A DNA stretch of 43,643 nt, taken from contig DVNR01000083.1 of the NCBI GenBank assembly GCA_018714205.1, forward strand, positions 1 through 43,643, read 5' to 3'. Below the pieces are notes generated by a model. It saw only the letters and a program-made list of their open reading frames with translations. It was not told where the DNA came from and did no database searches. Source of the stretch: Candidatus Aphodousia faecipullorum (lineage in GTDB: Bacteria > Pseudomonadota > Gammaproteobacteria > Burkholderiales > Burkholderiaceae_F). Shown here one piece after another: positions 26,629 through 34,690 of the stretch (the stretch's first letter is position 1; every line of letters starts with the position of its first letter). The position numbers were made by a program, and so were the translations under genes.

Positions 26629-27459
26629 TTAGAGGGGTAAAGCGCTCTCACGCTTGTAAGCGATGTAAACGCGGGAGGACTCACCTGGAGAAAGCGCCGT
26701 TTTCTCAATGGCGACAGCGACGACGCCCTTTTCATAGAAAAGTTTTTCAGTTAGCGTCACGGGAGTGTTTGAGGTATTGGTGTGCAAAAGCACGCGTCCG
26801 GCGAAACGCTCGCCCGAATACCCCTTCAAACACCCCGTGCCGCACGCGTTGGTGAGCGTGAAGCCTTCAGGGAGCTCATCGCGAGCCATGGTGATCATGA
26901 GATGTTTGATGGCGAAATCAAAACTTGTGGCTTTCTCAATGGAAAGCGTTGAAACGGGCTTGCGATAAGAAAATCCCGGTTCTACCTTATTGCTGATTTT
27001 CTTTAGCGGCGCCAGCACAATTTCTTGGCATGGCACCTCGTCGGGCATAAGAGTGAGCGCATGGGTTTCATTTTGATCGGTCGTGACAAACAATGCCCCC
27101 TCAAGATCTGTTTTCGGAAACAAAAAGATTTGACCGATTTGCGAGTCCGTTTGCACCTCAAATTGCGTGGGGTCGTAAATGGCGTTGATGATTTTTTGTC
27201 CTTTCACAGCGATGCGATTAGGACCGTTGCGGCTTACTGAAAACGCTCGGGCGCTTTGAGCGACTGTGTTCTCAGTGATCGCCGTTTGCAAAGCGGCGAT
27301 GCCCGGAGCAGTGGGGTTGGCAGCCTCTTCGGAGAATCGCTCGGGCGATGCTCCGGCCAAGGCGGCAAATGGCAATAAAAGCAATGCGATCAGGCTGGTC
27401 AAACCCTTGACGGTAAACATTTTCAAGGGATCTGAGTGGGGTCGAGAGACAATAGGCAT
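26629..27459 (-). CDS. traK: TraK, T4SS core complex protein (VirB9-like)
   Basis: Secretin-like periplasmic protein of the core complex. 276 residues from ATG 27459, or 263 from ATG 27420, which gives a more usual signal peptide (MFTVKGLTSLIALLLLPFAALA); neither has a clear ribosome site. Strand-rich body with GQKIINAIYD, GALFVTTDQNETHALTLMP and VPCQEIVLAP follow the family pattern, and a C-terminal YIAYKRESALPL ends it. F TraK has 242 residues. Confidence 0.9.
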   Translation of the reverse strand: MPIVSRPHSDPLKMFTVKGLTSLIALLLLPFAALAGASPERFSEEAANPTAPGIAALQTAITENTVAQSARAFSVSRNGPNRIAVKGQKIINAIYDPTQFEVQTDSQIGQIFLFPKTDLEGALFVTTDQNETHALTLMPDEVPCQEIVLAPLKKISNKVEPGFSYRKPVSTLSIEKATSFDFAIKHLMITMARDELPEGFTLTNACGTGCLKGYSGERFAGRVLLHTNTSNTPVTLTEKLFYEKGVVAVAIEKTALSPGESSRVYIAYKRESALPL

Positions 27460-27509
27460 GGCTCAAGCGAAAATAGTTGAAAATAGGGAATATTCAGGAA
27501 TATCTGTGT

Positions 27510-28091
27510 CTAATCGTGACGATTGATTGACTCAACCGTTAGGGCTTTGAGGAAAAGCCGGCCGGCTATGGGTTCAAGCGCCAGTGTGACGCGCGTTTTT
27601 TGCCGCGCGGTTTCTTTCTTGCCGATGTAGTGAAGGAGATAGCCGTCAACGGTGAGAAGCAGGGATTTTTCATCCACACTCATTGAGTCAATGGCAAAAA
27701 AGGTGCTTGCTCGAAGCCGCTTTAGGCGATCGCTTCGAATTTTGAGCGCTTCATCCAGTTCAGAAAAGGTAGAAGGTAGCGCGTAGTCCAATAGTTTCTT
27801 ACGGTTGAAGTCGGTGTTTTCAGGCGTTTGATTCATCGCGAGCGTCAAAAGGTCTCGGGCGACAAGCGTGAGATAGTGTTTGGAAATTGATGCGTCGGAA
27901 ATTTTTAGCGGCGCGCCAACCTCGCTTAATCCCATTGGAACGAGAATCGTCGTCACCTGTTCGTCTTTGATGAGCACGGTCGCGGCAAGAAGCACGTTGA
28001 CTCCGAGGCTTGCGGCAAGCACCGAAAGCACGAGACGCTTCATTCCTAACCGAGTGGCGAAGTCAGCGGACAAAAGGGTGACTTGACTCAT
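27510..28091 (-). CDS. traE: TraE, inner-membrane pilus assembly protein (VirB5/VirB8-like)
   Basis: 193 residues (F 188) from ATG 28091, which has AAGGAC 8 nt upstream; the frame is open 28 codons further but that part overlaps traL. One membrane helix at about 17-38 (LVLSVLAASLGVNVLLAATVLI) and a periplasmic NTF2-like domain with ISKHYLTLVARDLLTLAMNQTPEN and the late VSMDEKSLLLTVDG-type strand; this matches TraE. Sits in the classic traA-L-E-K-B order. Confidence 0.92.
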   Translation of the reverse strand: MSQVTLLSADFATRLGMKRLVLSVLAASLGVNVLLAATVLIKDEQVTTILVPMGLSEVGAPLKISDASISKHYLTLVARDLLTLAMNQTPENTDFNRKKLLDYALPSTFSELDEALKIRSDRLKRLRASTFFAIDSMSVDEKSLLLTVDGYLLHYIGKKETARQKTRVTLALEPIAGRLFLKALTVESINRHD

Positions 28092-28150
28092 GAAACCGTC
28101 CTTAAAAATCGTTTGAGAAAATGGATTGGAAAATGGGTAGCAGCGACGCC

Positions 28151-28450
28151 TTAGCCCAGAAAGTCGCGATGCCACGAGGCGGGCAGTCGCTTAAAGACAT
28201 TGCCCGGCAGATGCCAGTAAAGGGTATGAATCCCAAAGCCTTTGGCTTGGCCTTGGGCCATTCGGGCCCAAAGCCTGGCTAAAAGCAGCCCGGCCGCCGT
28301 TCCCAGCCAGAAACTTCCGACGAAAAGCCCCAGCGATAAAACCGTCAGGAAAATCGCGACGACATCCATGTCCCAAATGAAAAACTTCGCTTGGGTGTCA
28401 AGTTCCTGGGGGATGGGCACAAAGCCTGCGGGGCGGTCATTTGCCATCAT
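28151..28450 (-). CDS. traL: TraL, inner-membrane pilus assembly protein
   Basis: 99 residues (F 91) with the family features: FVPIPQELDTQAKFFIWDMD at the start, then a hydrophobic double segment (about 29-58), and the C-terminal LYWHLPGNVFKRLPASWHRDFLG. TraL is the VirB3 counterpart and pairs with TraC. Starts 15 nt after traA. Confidence 0.93.
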   Translation of the reverse strand: MMANDRPAGFVPIPQELDTQAKFFIWDMDVVAIFLTVLSLGLFVGSFWLGTAAGLLLARLWARMAQGQAKGFGIHTLYWHLPGNVFKRLPASWHRDFLG

Positions 28451-28465
28451 GCGCGCTCAAAATCG

Positions 28466-28741
28466 TTAGATGACAGCCGTTAAAATGCCTTCAATGACGG
28501 TGGGCGCTATCAATAAGCACATAGCGGCTCCCAAGCATCCGACCGCGCCGATCAATGAGCCGCGAAGCACGCCGACGCCTAATCCCACCAACAGGAAAAT
28601 CAGCGCGATGGCGCGACCTAAGTAGCCTGTGGCCCAGTCGTTGACAAGTTCGTAAAGCGTTTGAAATTCCTCTCCGGTGGTGCCTGCAAACGCCATTGAG
28701 CTTGCGGTTAAAAGCGAGACGAGGAGAAGCGATTTTTTCAT
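28466..28741 (-). CDS. traA: TraA, pilin precursor
   Basis: Predicted major pilin, 91 residues from ATG 28741 (AAAGGA 6-7 nt upstream); an upstream in-frame ATG at 28801 lies in the attenuator hairpin region and is unlikely. Signal peptide MKKSLLLVSLLTASSMAFA, then a mature part of about 72 residues, the size of F pilin, with two hydrophobic helices (AIALIFLLVGLGVGVLRGSL and GCLGAAMCLLIAPTVIEGIL). First gene of the mating-pair operon. The call rests on size, topology and position. Confidence 0.88.
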   Translation of the reverse strand: MKKSLLLVSLLTASSMAFAGTTGEEFQTLYELVNDWATGYLGRAIALIFLLVGLGVGVLRGSLIGAVGCLGAAMCLLIAPTVIEGILTAVI

Positions 28742-28762
28742 GTGAAGTCCTTTGATTAAGTT

Positions 28763-28822
28763 AAAAAAAGGCGAAAGCACCTGAAATGAACGTGTTATCA
28801 ATTAGCAAAAAGGCGCTTTCGC
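28763..28822 (-). terminator. Attenuator-like hairpin in the traA leader
   Basis: Read on the minus strand: GCGAAAGCGCC (28822-28812), a 30-nt loop, GGTGCTTTCGC (28781-28771), one G-U pair in an 11-bp stem, followed after one base by seven T (28769-28763). It ends about 22 nt before the traA start codon. No minus-strand gene lies upstream that would need a terminator here. Confidence 0.6.
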
Positions 28823-28989
28823 GAAAAACAGGGCGCAATGCTGCCGATTGCTTTGGGGTTTGAATAGCCCGTGAAAACGAGGATTGAACAGAGTGTCGGT
28901 GGGTGTTTTCTCCGTCAGAGAGCAAAAATCAAGGAACTTTATGTTCAGCTCTCCGTGCAACGTTGATTCAGGCGCGTCTAAGGTGGAAC

Positions 28990-29052
28990 GACTTTCCGAT
29001 CAATGAAAAAGGTGAAAATCGTGTCGGCTTGATGAAAATCAATCGGAAAGTC
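28990..29052. repeat. 11-bp perfect inverted repeat in the tra leader
   Basis: GACTTTCCGAT (28990-29000) and ATCGGAAAGTC (29042-29052) are perfect arms around 41 nt. On the plus strand TTTTAG follows. The right arm abuts an FNR box (29029-29042). Confidence 0.7.
29029..29042. promoter_or_regulatory. FNR-type box (perfect consensus) upstream of traA
   Basis: TTGATGAAAATCAA matches TTGAT-N4-ATCAA exactly and is the same 14-mer as the box in the autotransporter promoter. It is about 290 nt from traA; no -10 at class I or II spacing was recognised on either strand. Confidence 0.5.
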
Positions 29053-29408
29053 TTTTAGTGGAAAACAGCCAAAGCGGTCTCGTCACGCCTTTTCCTCTTC
29101 CGGATAGGTAAAAATAGTTTTGAGTTTGTTTGAATTCAGGTCAAACCGATTCTTAACAAATTTCCTTTCAAAACAAGAAATATGGAGAGTTTGTATATTC
29201 AAAAATTGTAATACATAATCTTTTTTGTATGAGTAATTCTAATTGGGTACATCCAACTATCTATTTGATCATTCAGAAGTTTATTTTTGTCAAGTTTTGA
29301 ATAACTTAAAATAATGTTGTTTTGAATCAATTAGTTATATGATATTAAGTCAAAATAAACTTGATAAAACGAATTGATTAGGGATTTTCACTTACATTCT
29401 GAATTTAT

Positions 29409-29450
29409 TTGATGAAAATCAAGTCTGAGGGTGCTCGGGGGGGGTATGCT
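29409..29450 (+). promoter_or_regulatory. Class II FNR-type promoter of the autotransporter, with a G8 run in the spacer
   Basis: FNR box TTGATGAAAATCAA (29409-29422), then 22 nt, then the -10-like TATGCT (29445-29450). This puts the box centre at -41.5 relative to a start at about 29457, the class II arrangement. No -35 hexamer is visible. The last eight bases of the spacer (29437-29444) are all G. Confidence 0.65.
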
Positions 29451-29455
29451 TTCAT

Positions 29456-29504
29456 ACGATCTGCAGAACTAAAACGACAAAGTCCAGATCGTTTCTTTAT
29501 TTCG
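29456..29504 (+). promoter_or_regulatory. 5'-end hairpin of the autotransporter mRNA
   Basis: ACGATCTG (29456-29463) pairs with CAGATCGT (29485-29492), followed by a T-rich stretch. It begins at the predicted transcription start and is conserved in the second promoter copy. Ribosome site GAGG precedes the ATG at 29521. Confidence 0.55.
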
Positions 29505-29520
29505 AAAGAGGAAAACTTCA

Positions 29521-32500
29521 ATGAATAAGACATTCAAAACCATTTGGAACGATGTGCGTCGTTGCTATATCGTTGCCAATGAAGCCCAAAAGTCTCATGG
29601 GAAACCCTCTAAATCCGCCGTTGCGCTAGCTGTTGCTGCAACGGCTGTTTTGACAATGGGCGCAGCAAATGCTGCCTATGTTGAGCCGGGTTTTGAAGCC
29701 ACTGCTTCGTTTGATGTAGACGCTGCAACGGCTTCTTGGGAAACGGAAGAGTATAAGGCTGACTGGGGCTTGGCCGCTATGAACGCTTCCAAAGCCTATG
29801 CTTTGGGCTACCATGGTCAGGGTGTTGCAGTTGGCGTGATGGACTCCGGCGCCTTGTTGCAAAAGCATCCGGACTTGGCCGGTGATCGTTTCCATGCTTC
29901 AGAAGCAGACTCTCACTACGGTTCCACGGGTGATCGTTATCCTCAAGACAGTAAGAATCCTGGTCATTACGATCCGGCACATCCGGCTACCGAAAGTGGC
30001 AAGATTGACGGTAACTGGATTGCTGTAACCAACGACTCGCACGGTACGCACGTGACGGGTTCCGTCGGTGCCAACCGTGACGGTAGCGAATTCCATGGTG
30101 TCGCTTGGGGTGCTGACGTTTGGGTTGGCAACACTGGTGGCACGGATAGCACCAACTACGGTCCGTTCCAAGACTACACATTCTTCTACAACGGCTGGAA
30201 GGCATTGGCGGATAATTTGATCGCTGCTAATGGTTCTGACCGTGGTGGTGTGATCAACAACTCCTTTGGTACAAACACTCGTATTGTCGATAATAAGACG
30301 AAGGGGCCTGATGGTGGTAGCACTGGCGTTCATAACCCGACTGACACGATTGCTGATGTGGAATATGAATACTTCCTTTTCAACAATCGTTATGTTGGAA
30401 CAGGTGAAACCCCGAATTGGCATCAATCCTTTGTAGATGCAGCTTGGAATGCTGTTGAAAATACAAAGGTTGTTCAAGTCATGACGACCGGTAACCGCGA
30501 CTTCGCCAACCCGTTCTATCGTCCGCTTTATCCGTATTTCAATCCTGATGCTGAAAAGAACTGGATTGCGGTGGCCGGTTTGCAACAAGATGGTAACGGT
30601 GGTTACAAGCTTGTGGAGACTTGGAATGAAGCCGGTTTAGCCAAATACTGGACAGTGGTGGCACCGGGCTCTGGCATCTATGGTTCTAAGGTCAATACTT
30701 CCACGGGTGAGGCGACTTGGGGTAACTCTTCTGGCACCTCCATGTCCGCTCCTCACGTGACGGGCGCCATGACGGTTTTGATGTCTCGTTATCAAGACAT
30801 GGACGCAACTCAAGTTCGAGAAGTGATGTTCACGACGGCAAGTCACACCAACCCGGATGGTTCTGTTTATGAAGATTGGACCGCTAAGGAAGGTGAAGTT
30901 GACGTGCGCTACGGCTGGGGTACTCCTGACCTTGACAAGGGCATGTACGGCTTGGGCCAATTGCTCGGCAAGTTTGAATACAAGCTTAATGGCCTTGATG
31001 TCTGGACAAACGATATTTCCGAAGTGGCTTTGAACCAACGTGAAAAAGAAGAAAAAGCATGGTTGGCTGAAGCTCAAGAATGGCAAAAGGTATATCAAAA
31101 GTATTCAACGGATGGGTACGATTCTTTGAACGAGGAAGAAGTCGCAACGTTGACCAAGGATATGTATTTGTCGGGTGAAGGCGAAGAGGCTGTGGTTGAC
31201 AGCGAAAACGATATCGTTGGCATTGATGAAGACGGTGAAAAGATCGCTTTGAGCGATGCGTTGGCATGGCGTAACGCTTACTATCAAAATCGCATTGATT
31301 CAATCAACAGTAAGCTTTATGACGGTCAATTGGTTAAGCAAGGTACGGGTACGTTGGTGTTAACAGGCAACAACACGTACGAAGGCACGACAACTGTTGA
31401 AGCTGGTACTTTGCTTGCTTTCACCGAATCTATTGGTACCGATAATACAGTGACGGTCAAGAGTGGTGCCACGTTCGGTGTGCTGTCCTCTTACAACGAC
31501 AACTTCACCATGACGGGTGTCAATACTAGCGAGGCTACCGAAGAAGACAAGCTTACGATTGACTTGACCGACGGTGGTACTTTGTTTGTTGATGCTGCCT
31601 CCAATGTTGAAGTGGCCAAGGTTGACTTTGGCTCCGGTGCTAAGAACGTTGTTGTGGGTCTCGTGGGTGCCGATACCGAACAATTGGCTAAAGCCTACAA
31701 GGGTGAAGCAGAATTCAGCGGTTCAATCACCAGTGACGAAGCTGACTTTGAGGGCGTGGAAGCCGACAGCATGGCGACCGACTCCGCCTTCTTCACGGTC
31801 GGTGACTCCGTGGTTTCTGAAGACGGTAAGACTTTGAGCGTTTCTGTTGAAAGCAATGGCAACACGGTTGCCGACTTTGCCGCTAGCAAGAACGCTTTGG
31901 CTATCGCTAACGCTTTGGATAACGGTCCCGCCAATGACTTCTTGGGTACAGTGTTGACGATGACTGAAGGTCAAGTAACCGACGCTTTGGATATGTTGTC
32001 CGATGACATGTACTCCGCCGCTCGCAACGCTTTCGCTGTCAACAGCTTGACGGTTTCACGCACGGTGATCGAACAAGCTCGTAGCTACGGTGAAGGTCGT
32101 GCCGCTGAGTTCGAAAACGGTCGCGGTCGTATTTGGGCTGCCGGTGTGGGTCAATGGATGAACGCCGATGGCGCGAGCAGCAGCTTGAATGTCGACTTCG
32201 GTGCCGGATTCGTTGGCGCTGAATGGATCGCCACGGAAAACACCAAGATCGGTGCTTACTTCGGTTATGGTACGACCAAGTACGAAGGCGCTTCCGGCAA
32301 GATCGACGGTGATGATCTCCACTACGGTATCTACGGTATGAGCGATATCGGTCCGGTCGGTTTGACCTACGGTATCGGTTACACGACCGAAGATCGTGAC
32401 TCCATCCGCACGTTTGCCGGCACGCCGAACGCTCACAGCGAAGACGCTACGGCTTTGCAAGTGTTTGCTGAAGCTGCCTATAACGACTTCTATCTCGGTA

Positions 32501-32922
32501 ACGTGAACATCGCTCCTTACTTCGGCTATGAATGGATGCGCATTGAAACGGACGGCTTCTCTGAAGCTGCCATGGGTCATGACTTCCGCATGGGCGATGT
32601 GGAAGACGATCTGCAAGTGGCCACGATCGGTGCTCGCGTGACCGCTCCGGTGATGGTTGGCAAGATGCCGGTCGCCTTCAAGGCTGACGTTGGCTACAGC
32701 CGCTTCTTCGGTGACACGGAAAGCGTGACCTCAATGCAGTTGGGCAACGGTGGCGCAATCGCTTCGATCGAGGGTGAAGAGCTCGAAGGTCAAGTGAACT
32801 TCGGTTTGGGCGTGACGGCTCAAATCGGCAAGCGTGCCACGGTTGGCATCAACTACACGGGTGCTTACGGTAGCGACACGGATACCCACGGGATCGGTGC
32901 TGCTTTACGCGTCAACTTCTAA
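29521..32922 (+). CDS. Subtilisin-like (S8) autotransporter serine protease
   Basis: Type Va autotransporter, 1133 residues. The extended signal peptide (ESPR) MNKTFKTIWNDVRRCYIVAN leads to a normal hydrophobic part ending near GAANA (51). The passenger is an S8 protease with Asp108 (VMDSGA), His174 (SHGTHVTG), the oxyanion Asn325 (TTGNRD) and Ser407 (SGTSMSAPH), so the catalytic set is intact. A beta-helix repeat GTGTLVLTGNNTYEGTTTV lies near 606-625. The last 270 residues are the outer-membrane barrel ending RVNF. Codon choice is strongly biased (GGT, AAC, GAC), as in highly expressed genes. It stands alone, against the direction of the tra genes, with a strong terminator pair. Confidence 0.95.
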   Translation: MNKTFKTIWNDVRRCYIVANEAQKSHGKPSKSAVALAVAATAVLTMGAANAAYVEPGFEATASFDVDAATASWETEEYKADWGLAAMNASKAYALGYHGQGVAVGVMDSGALLQKHPDLAGDRFHASEADSHYGSTGDRYPQDSKNPGHYDPAHPATESGKIDGNWIAVTNDSHGTHVTGSVGANRDGSEFHGVAWGADVWVGNTGGTDSTNYGPFQDYTFFYNGWKALADNLIAANGSDRGGVINNSFGTNTRIVDNKTKGPDGGSTGVHNPTDTIADVEYEYFLFNNRYVGTGETPNWHQSFVDAAWNAVENTKVVQVMTTGNRDFANPFYRPLYPYFNPDAEKNWIAVAGLQQDGNGGYKLVETWNEAGLAKYWTVVAPGSGIYGSKVNTSTGEATWGNSSGTSMSAPHVTGAMTVLMSRYQDMDATQVREVMFTTASHTNPDGSVYEDWTAKEGEVDVRYGWGTPDLDKGMYGLGQLLGKFEYKLNGLDVWTNDISEVALNQREKEEKAWLAEAQEWQKVYQKYSTDGYDSLNEEEVATLTKDMYLSGEGEEAVVDSENDIVGIDEDGEKIALSDALAWRNAYYQNRIDSINSKLYDGQLVKQGTGTLVLTGNNTYEGTTTVEAGTLLAFTESIGTDNTVTVKSGATFGVLSSYNDNFTMTGVNTSEATEEDKLTIDLTDGGTLFVDAASNVEVAKVDFGSGAKNVVVGLVGADTEQLAKAYKGEAEFSGSITSDEADFEGVEADSMATDSAFFTVGDSVVSEDGKTLSVSVESNGNTVADFAASKNALAIANALDNGPANDFLGTVLTMTEGQVTDALDMLSDDMYSAARNAFAVNSLTVSRTVIEQARSYGEGRAAEFENGRGRIWAAGVGQWMNADGASSSLNVDFGAGFVGAEWIATENTKIGAYFGYGTTKYEGASGKIDGDDLHYGIYGMSDIGPVGLTYGIGYTTEDRDSIRTFAGTPNAHSEDATALQVFAEAAYNDFYLGNVNIAPYFGYEWMRIETDGFSEAAMGHDFRMGDVEDDLQVATIGARVTAPVMVGKMPVAFKADVGYSRFFGDTESVTSMQLGNGGAIASIEGEELEGQVNFGLGVTAQIGKRATVGINYTGAYGSDTDTHGIGAALRVNF

Positions 32923-32936
32923 TCTAAGAAGTTAAA

Positions 32937-33006
32937 GGGCAGGATAATATTTCTGCCCGTTGAAAATTCCCCTGAATGCTGGAAACGGTGTTCAGGGGAT
33001 TTCGTA
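32937..33006 (+). terminator. Double hairpin terminator of the autotransporter
   Basis: First stem GGGCAG (32937-32942) / CTGCCC (32953-32958); second stem TCCCCTGAA (32968-32976) / TTCAGGGGA (32991-32999) with tail TTTCGTATTT. Confidence 0.75.
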
Positions 33007-33054
33007 TTTAAGAAACACTAACTATTGGATAAAACCCTAAAGAAGCGTAACAAC

Positions 33055-33121
33055 TTGTTGACAATTAAGAAAAACGGAGGGGGTATTCTGATAACGATCT
33101 AGTTATATCTATGTAGGTCGT
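33055..33121 (+). promoter_or_regulatory. Second, divergent copy of the autotransporter promoter and leader
   Basis: Near-FNR box TTGTTGACAATTAA (33055-33068, one mismatch in each half) that also contains a consensus -35 TTGACA (33058-33063); a G5 run (33079-33083); -10 TATTCT (33084-33089); then the leader hairpin ACGATCT (33094-33100) / AGGTCGT (33115-33121) followed by TTTTCTTTTT. Order of elements is the same as at 29409-29504, but box-to--10 distance is 15 nt instead of 22. Confidence 0.55.
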
Positions 33122-33150
33122 TTTTCTTTTTCGCAAGAGGAAATGCTGTT

Positions 33151-33258
33151 ATGAATAAAACATTCAAAACAATTTGGAACGAAGCTCGTCGGAGCTATAT
33201 CGTGACCAATGAAGCGCAAAAGACTCATGGGAAACCCTCAAAATCCGCAGTGTCATAG
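33151..33258 (+). pseudogene. Autotransporter ESPR remnant (35 codons)
   Basis: ATG with ribosome site GAGG and 32 codons almost identical to the start of the 29521 autotransporter (MNKTFKTIWNEARRSYIV, then TNEAQKTHGKPSKSAV), then Ser and a TAG. It stops before the hydrophobic part of the signal peptide, so no exported product is possible. The sequence after the stop (33259-33478) is AT-rich and shows no autotransporter-like reading frame. Either the rest was deleted, or this is a stand-alone promoter-signal cassette left by recombination. Confidence 0.8.
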
Positions 33259-33478
33259 TCAGCCTCTGTAGGCACTTTTAACAAATATTTCTATCGTAAT
33301 ATCAATGAATTATAACTTTTATTTCTAATGTAATCCCATTAGAAAAATGATACTTCAAAAGTCCACTTCAGGTCTAATGGAAAATTCGGGATGAAAATGC
33401 TTAGATCCAGATTTTTGACATGCTCTGGAAATTTTGTTTAGTAGCCTACCCGTTTCAAAGCGGAAACCTTACCTGCTC

Positions 33479-34690
33479 TTACTCTAATAACCATTCGACG
33501 ATATTGAGTTGCTTGACTCCATTGAAATTTCTGCCTTTGCCAAGAGTATCCATCGTCAAGAGAAAACGTGGATAGGCATCCTTGATACCAGCAAAAGCGC
33601 TCAGTTCCCGATCTAAAGTGCCGGGATCTAAGACCGTTTGAGCAACTTGATAGTAGGCGAAACCATCATCGGTTTGGACAACAAAATCAATTTCTTTTTT
33701 CGCATTTTTGCCAACGCGAACGTTCTTAAAGCGTCGACTCAATTCCAGATAAACAATATTTTCCAATAAGTGACCGTAATCCCTAATCGGAGTGACGATC
33801 AGATGATGTCTGAAACCTGTGTCTGAGAGGTAGTATTTTTCCTCCGTCCGTAAAGTGGCTTTCCCTCGGATATCAAAACGAGGAACGCGTTCAATAAAGT
33901 AGCCATCAATCAGCGCATTTAAATAAGTTGACAGCGTCAGTCTGGAAATTTCCACTTTTTGAGTTTTTAGAACATTAATGATATTTGTCGCCGACAATGC
34001 GCTCCCAATATTGGATGCTAAAAAGCAGCACAATTTGAACAACGTTTCGGTATCCCTAAGCTTCAATCGCCAGGAAATGTCTTTCAAAATGATGGATTGA
34101 ATCAGGTCACTGTAATAGATCGCTATGTGCTCGGGATCGTTTCGGTCACGAACTAAAGCAGGGAAGCTCCCGATCTGAAGATAACGTTCAAAATCTTCTT
34201 GCGCAGTGAGACCATCACCAACCACAGAATCTCGGAACTCTTTGAAAGACAGAGGGTACATCTCTATTTTTGTATACCGTCCTGATAGAAAGGTGGCAAG
34301 CTCTCCTGACAATAGGTACGCGTTGGACCCCGTGACATATAAATCGATGTTGGTCCGTTTGGCAAGACTCGCCAAGACCTCCTCAAAATGAGGACAGAGC
34401 TGCACTTCATCAATGAAGACATAATGAGTGTTTTCATCTTTGATTCGATCTAAAACATAAGAGTGAAGGGCCTGGGGATCTCGAAGGGAATAGAGAGGCA
34501 AATCATCCAATTCGACACGAATTAAGTGACTGGGAGCAATGCCCTTATCCAAAAGTTCTTGTTGGAAAAGTTTCAGCAAAAAGGACTTCCCGCATCGTCT
34601 GGGTCCCATAATGACTTTAATAAGTCCATTATTTTGAAATCCATTGAGTTTTTTAATGTATTCCGTGCGAGGTATGATGTTGCTCAACAT
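33479..34690 (-). CDS. ATP-binding protein, AAA_14/DUF4143 family
   Basis: 403-residue P-loop ATPase common in gut bacteria. Walker A GPRRCGKS at 29-36, Walker B YVFIDEVQ with the Asp-Glu at 94-95, sensor TGSNA, and the family box LSGRYTKIEMYPLSFKEF follow in order. The C-terminal DUF4143 part ends in a nuclease-like strand pair KKEIDFVVQTDDGFAYYQV that recalls a PD-(D/E)XK core, although the usual Glu-X-Lys is Gln-Val-Ala here. Function of the family is unclear (suggested defence or toxin-antitoxin roles). It is a single gene, minus strand, with a palindrome upstream; it has no visible ribosome site. Confidence 0.88.
   Translation of the reverse strand: MLSNIIPRTEYIKKLNGFQNNGLIKVIMGPRRCGKSFLLKLFQQELLDKGIAPSHLIRVELDDLPLYSLRDPQALHSYVLDRIKDENTHYVFIDEVQLCPHFEEVLASLAKRTNIDLYVTGSNAYLLSGELATFLSGRYTKIEMYPLSFKEFRDSVVGDGLTAQEDFERYLQIGSFPALVRDRNDPEHIAIYYSDLIQSIILKDISWRLKLRDTETLFKLCCFLASNIGSALSATNIINVLKTQKVEISRLTLSTYLNALIDGYFIERVPRFDIRGKATLRTEEKYYLSDTGFRHHLIVTPIRDYGHLLENIVYLELSRRFKNVRVGKNAKKEIDFVVQTDDGFAYYQVAQTVLDPGTLDRELSAFAGIKDAYPRFLLTMDTLGKGRNFNGVKQLNIVEWLLE

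Larger units (their letters stand above)
28742..29520. other. Regulatory region between traA (minus) and the autotransporter (plus)
   Basis: 779 bases without a convincing ORF. The traA-proximal half has mixed composition and holds a terminator-like hairpin, a long inverted repeat and an FNR box; the half near the autotransporter is strongly AT-rich, with an 8-bp inverted repeat AATCAATT (29325-29332) / AATTGATT (29372-29379), and ends in the autotransporter promoter. No clear sigma-70 promoter for traA was found. Confidence 0.7.

Noticed and set aside
29899-30588. Long minus-strand ORFs inside the autotransporter (also 30637-31098, 31360-31683, 32056-32616)
   Set aside because: They mirror the biased codon use of the plus-strand gene; no start signals or recognisable motifs.
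33259-33478. Possible protein remnant after the ESPR fragment
   Set aside because: Short open stretches on the minus strand are interrupted by stops and match no family I recognise.
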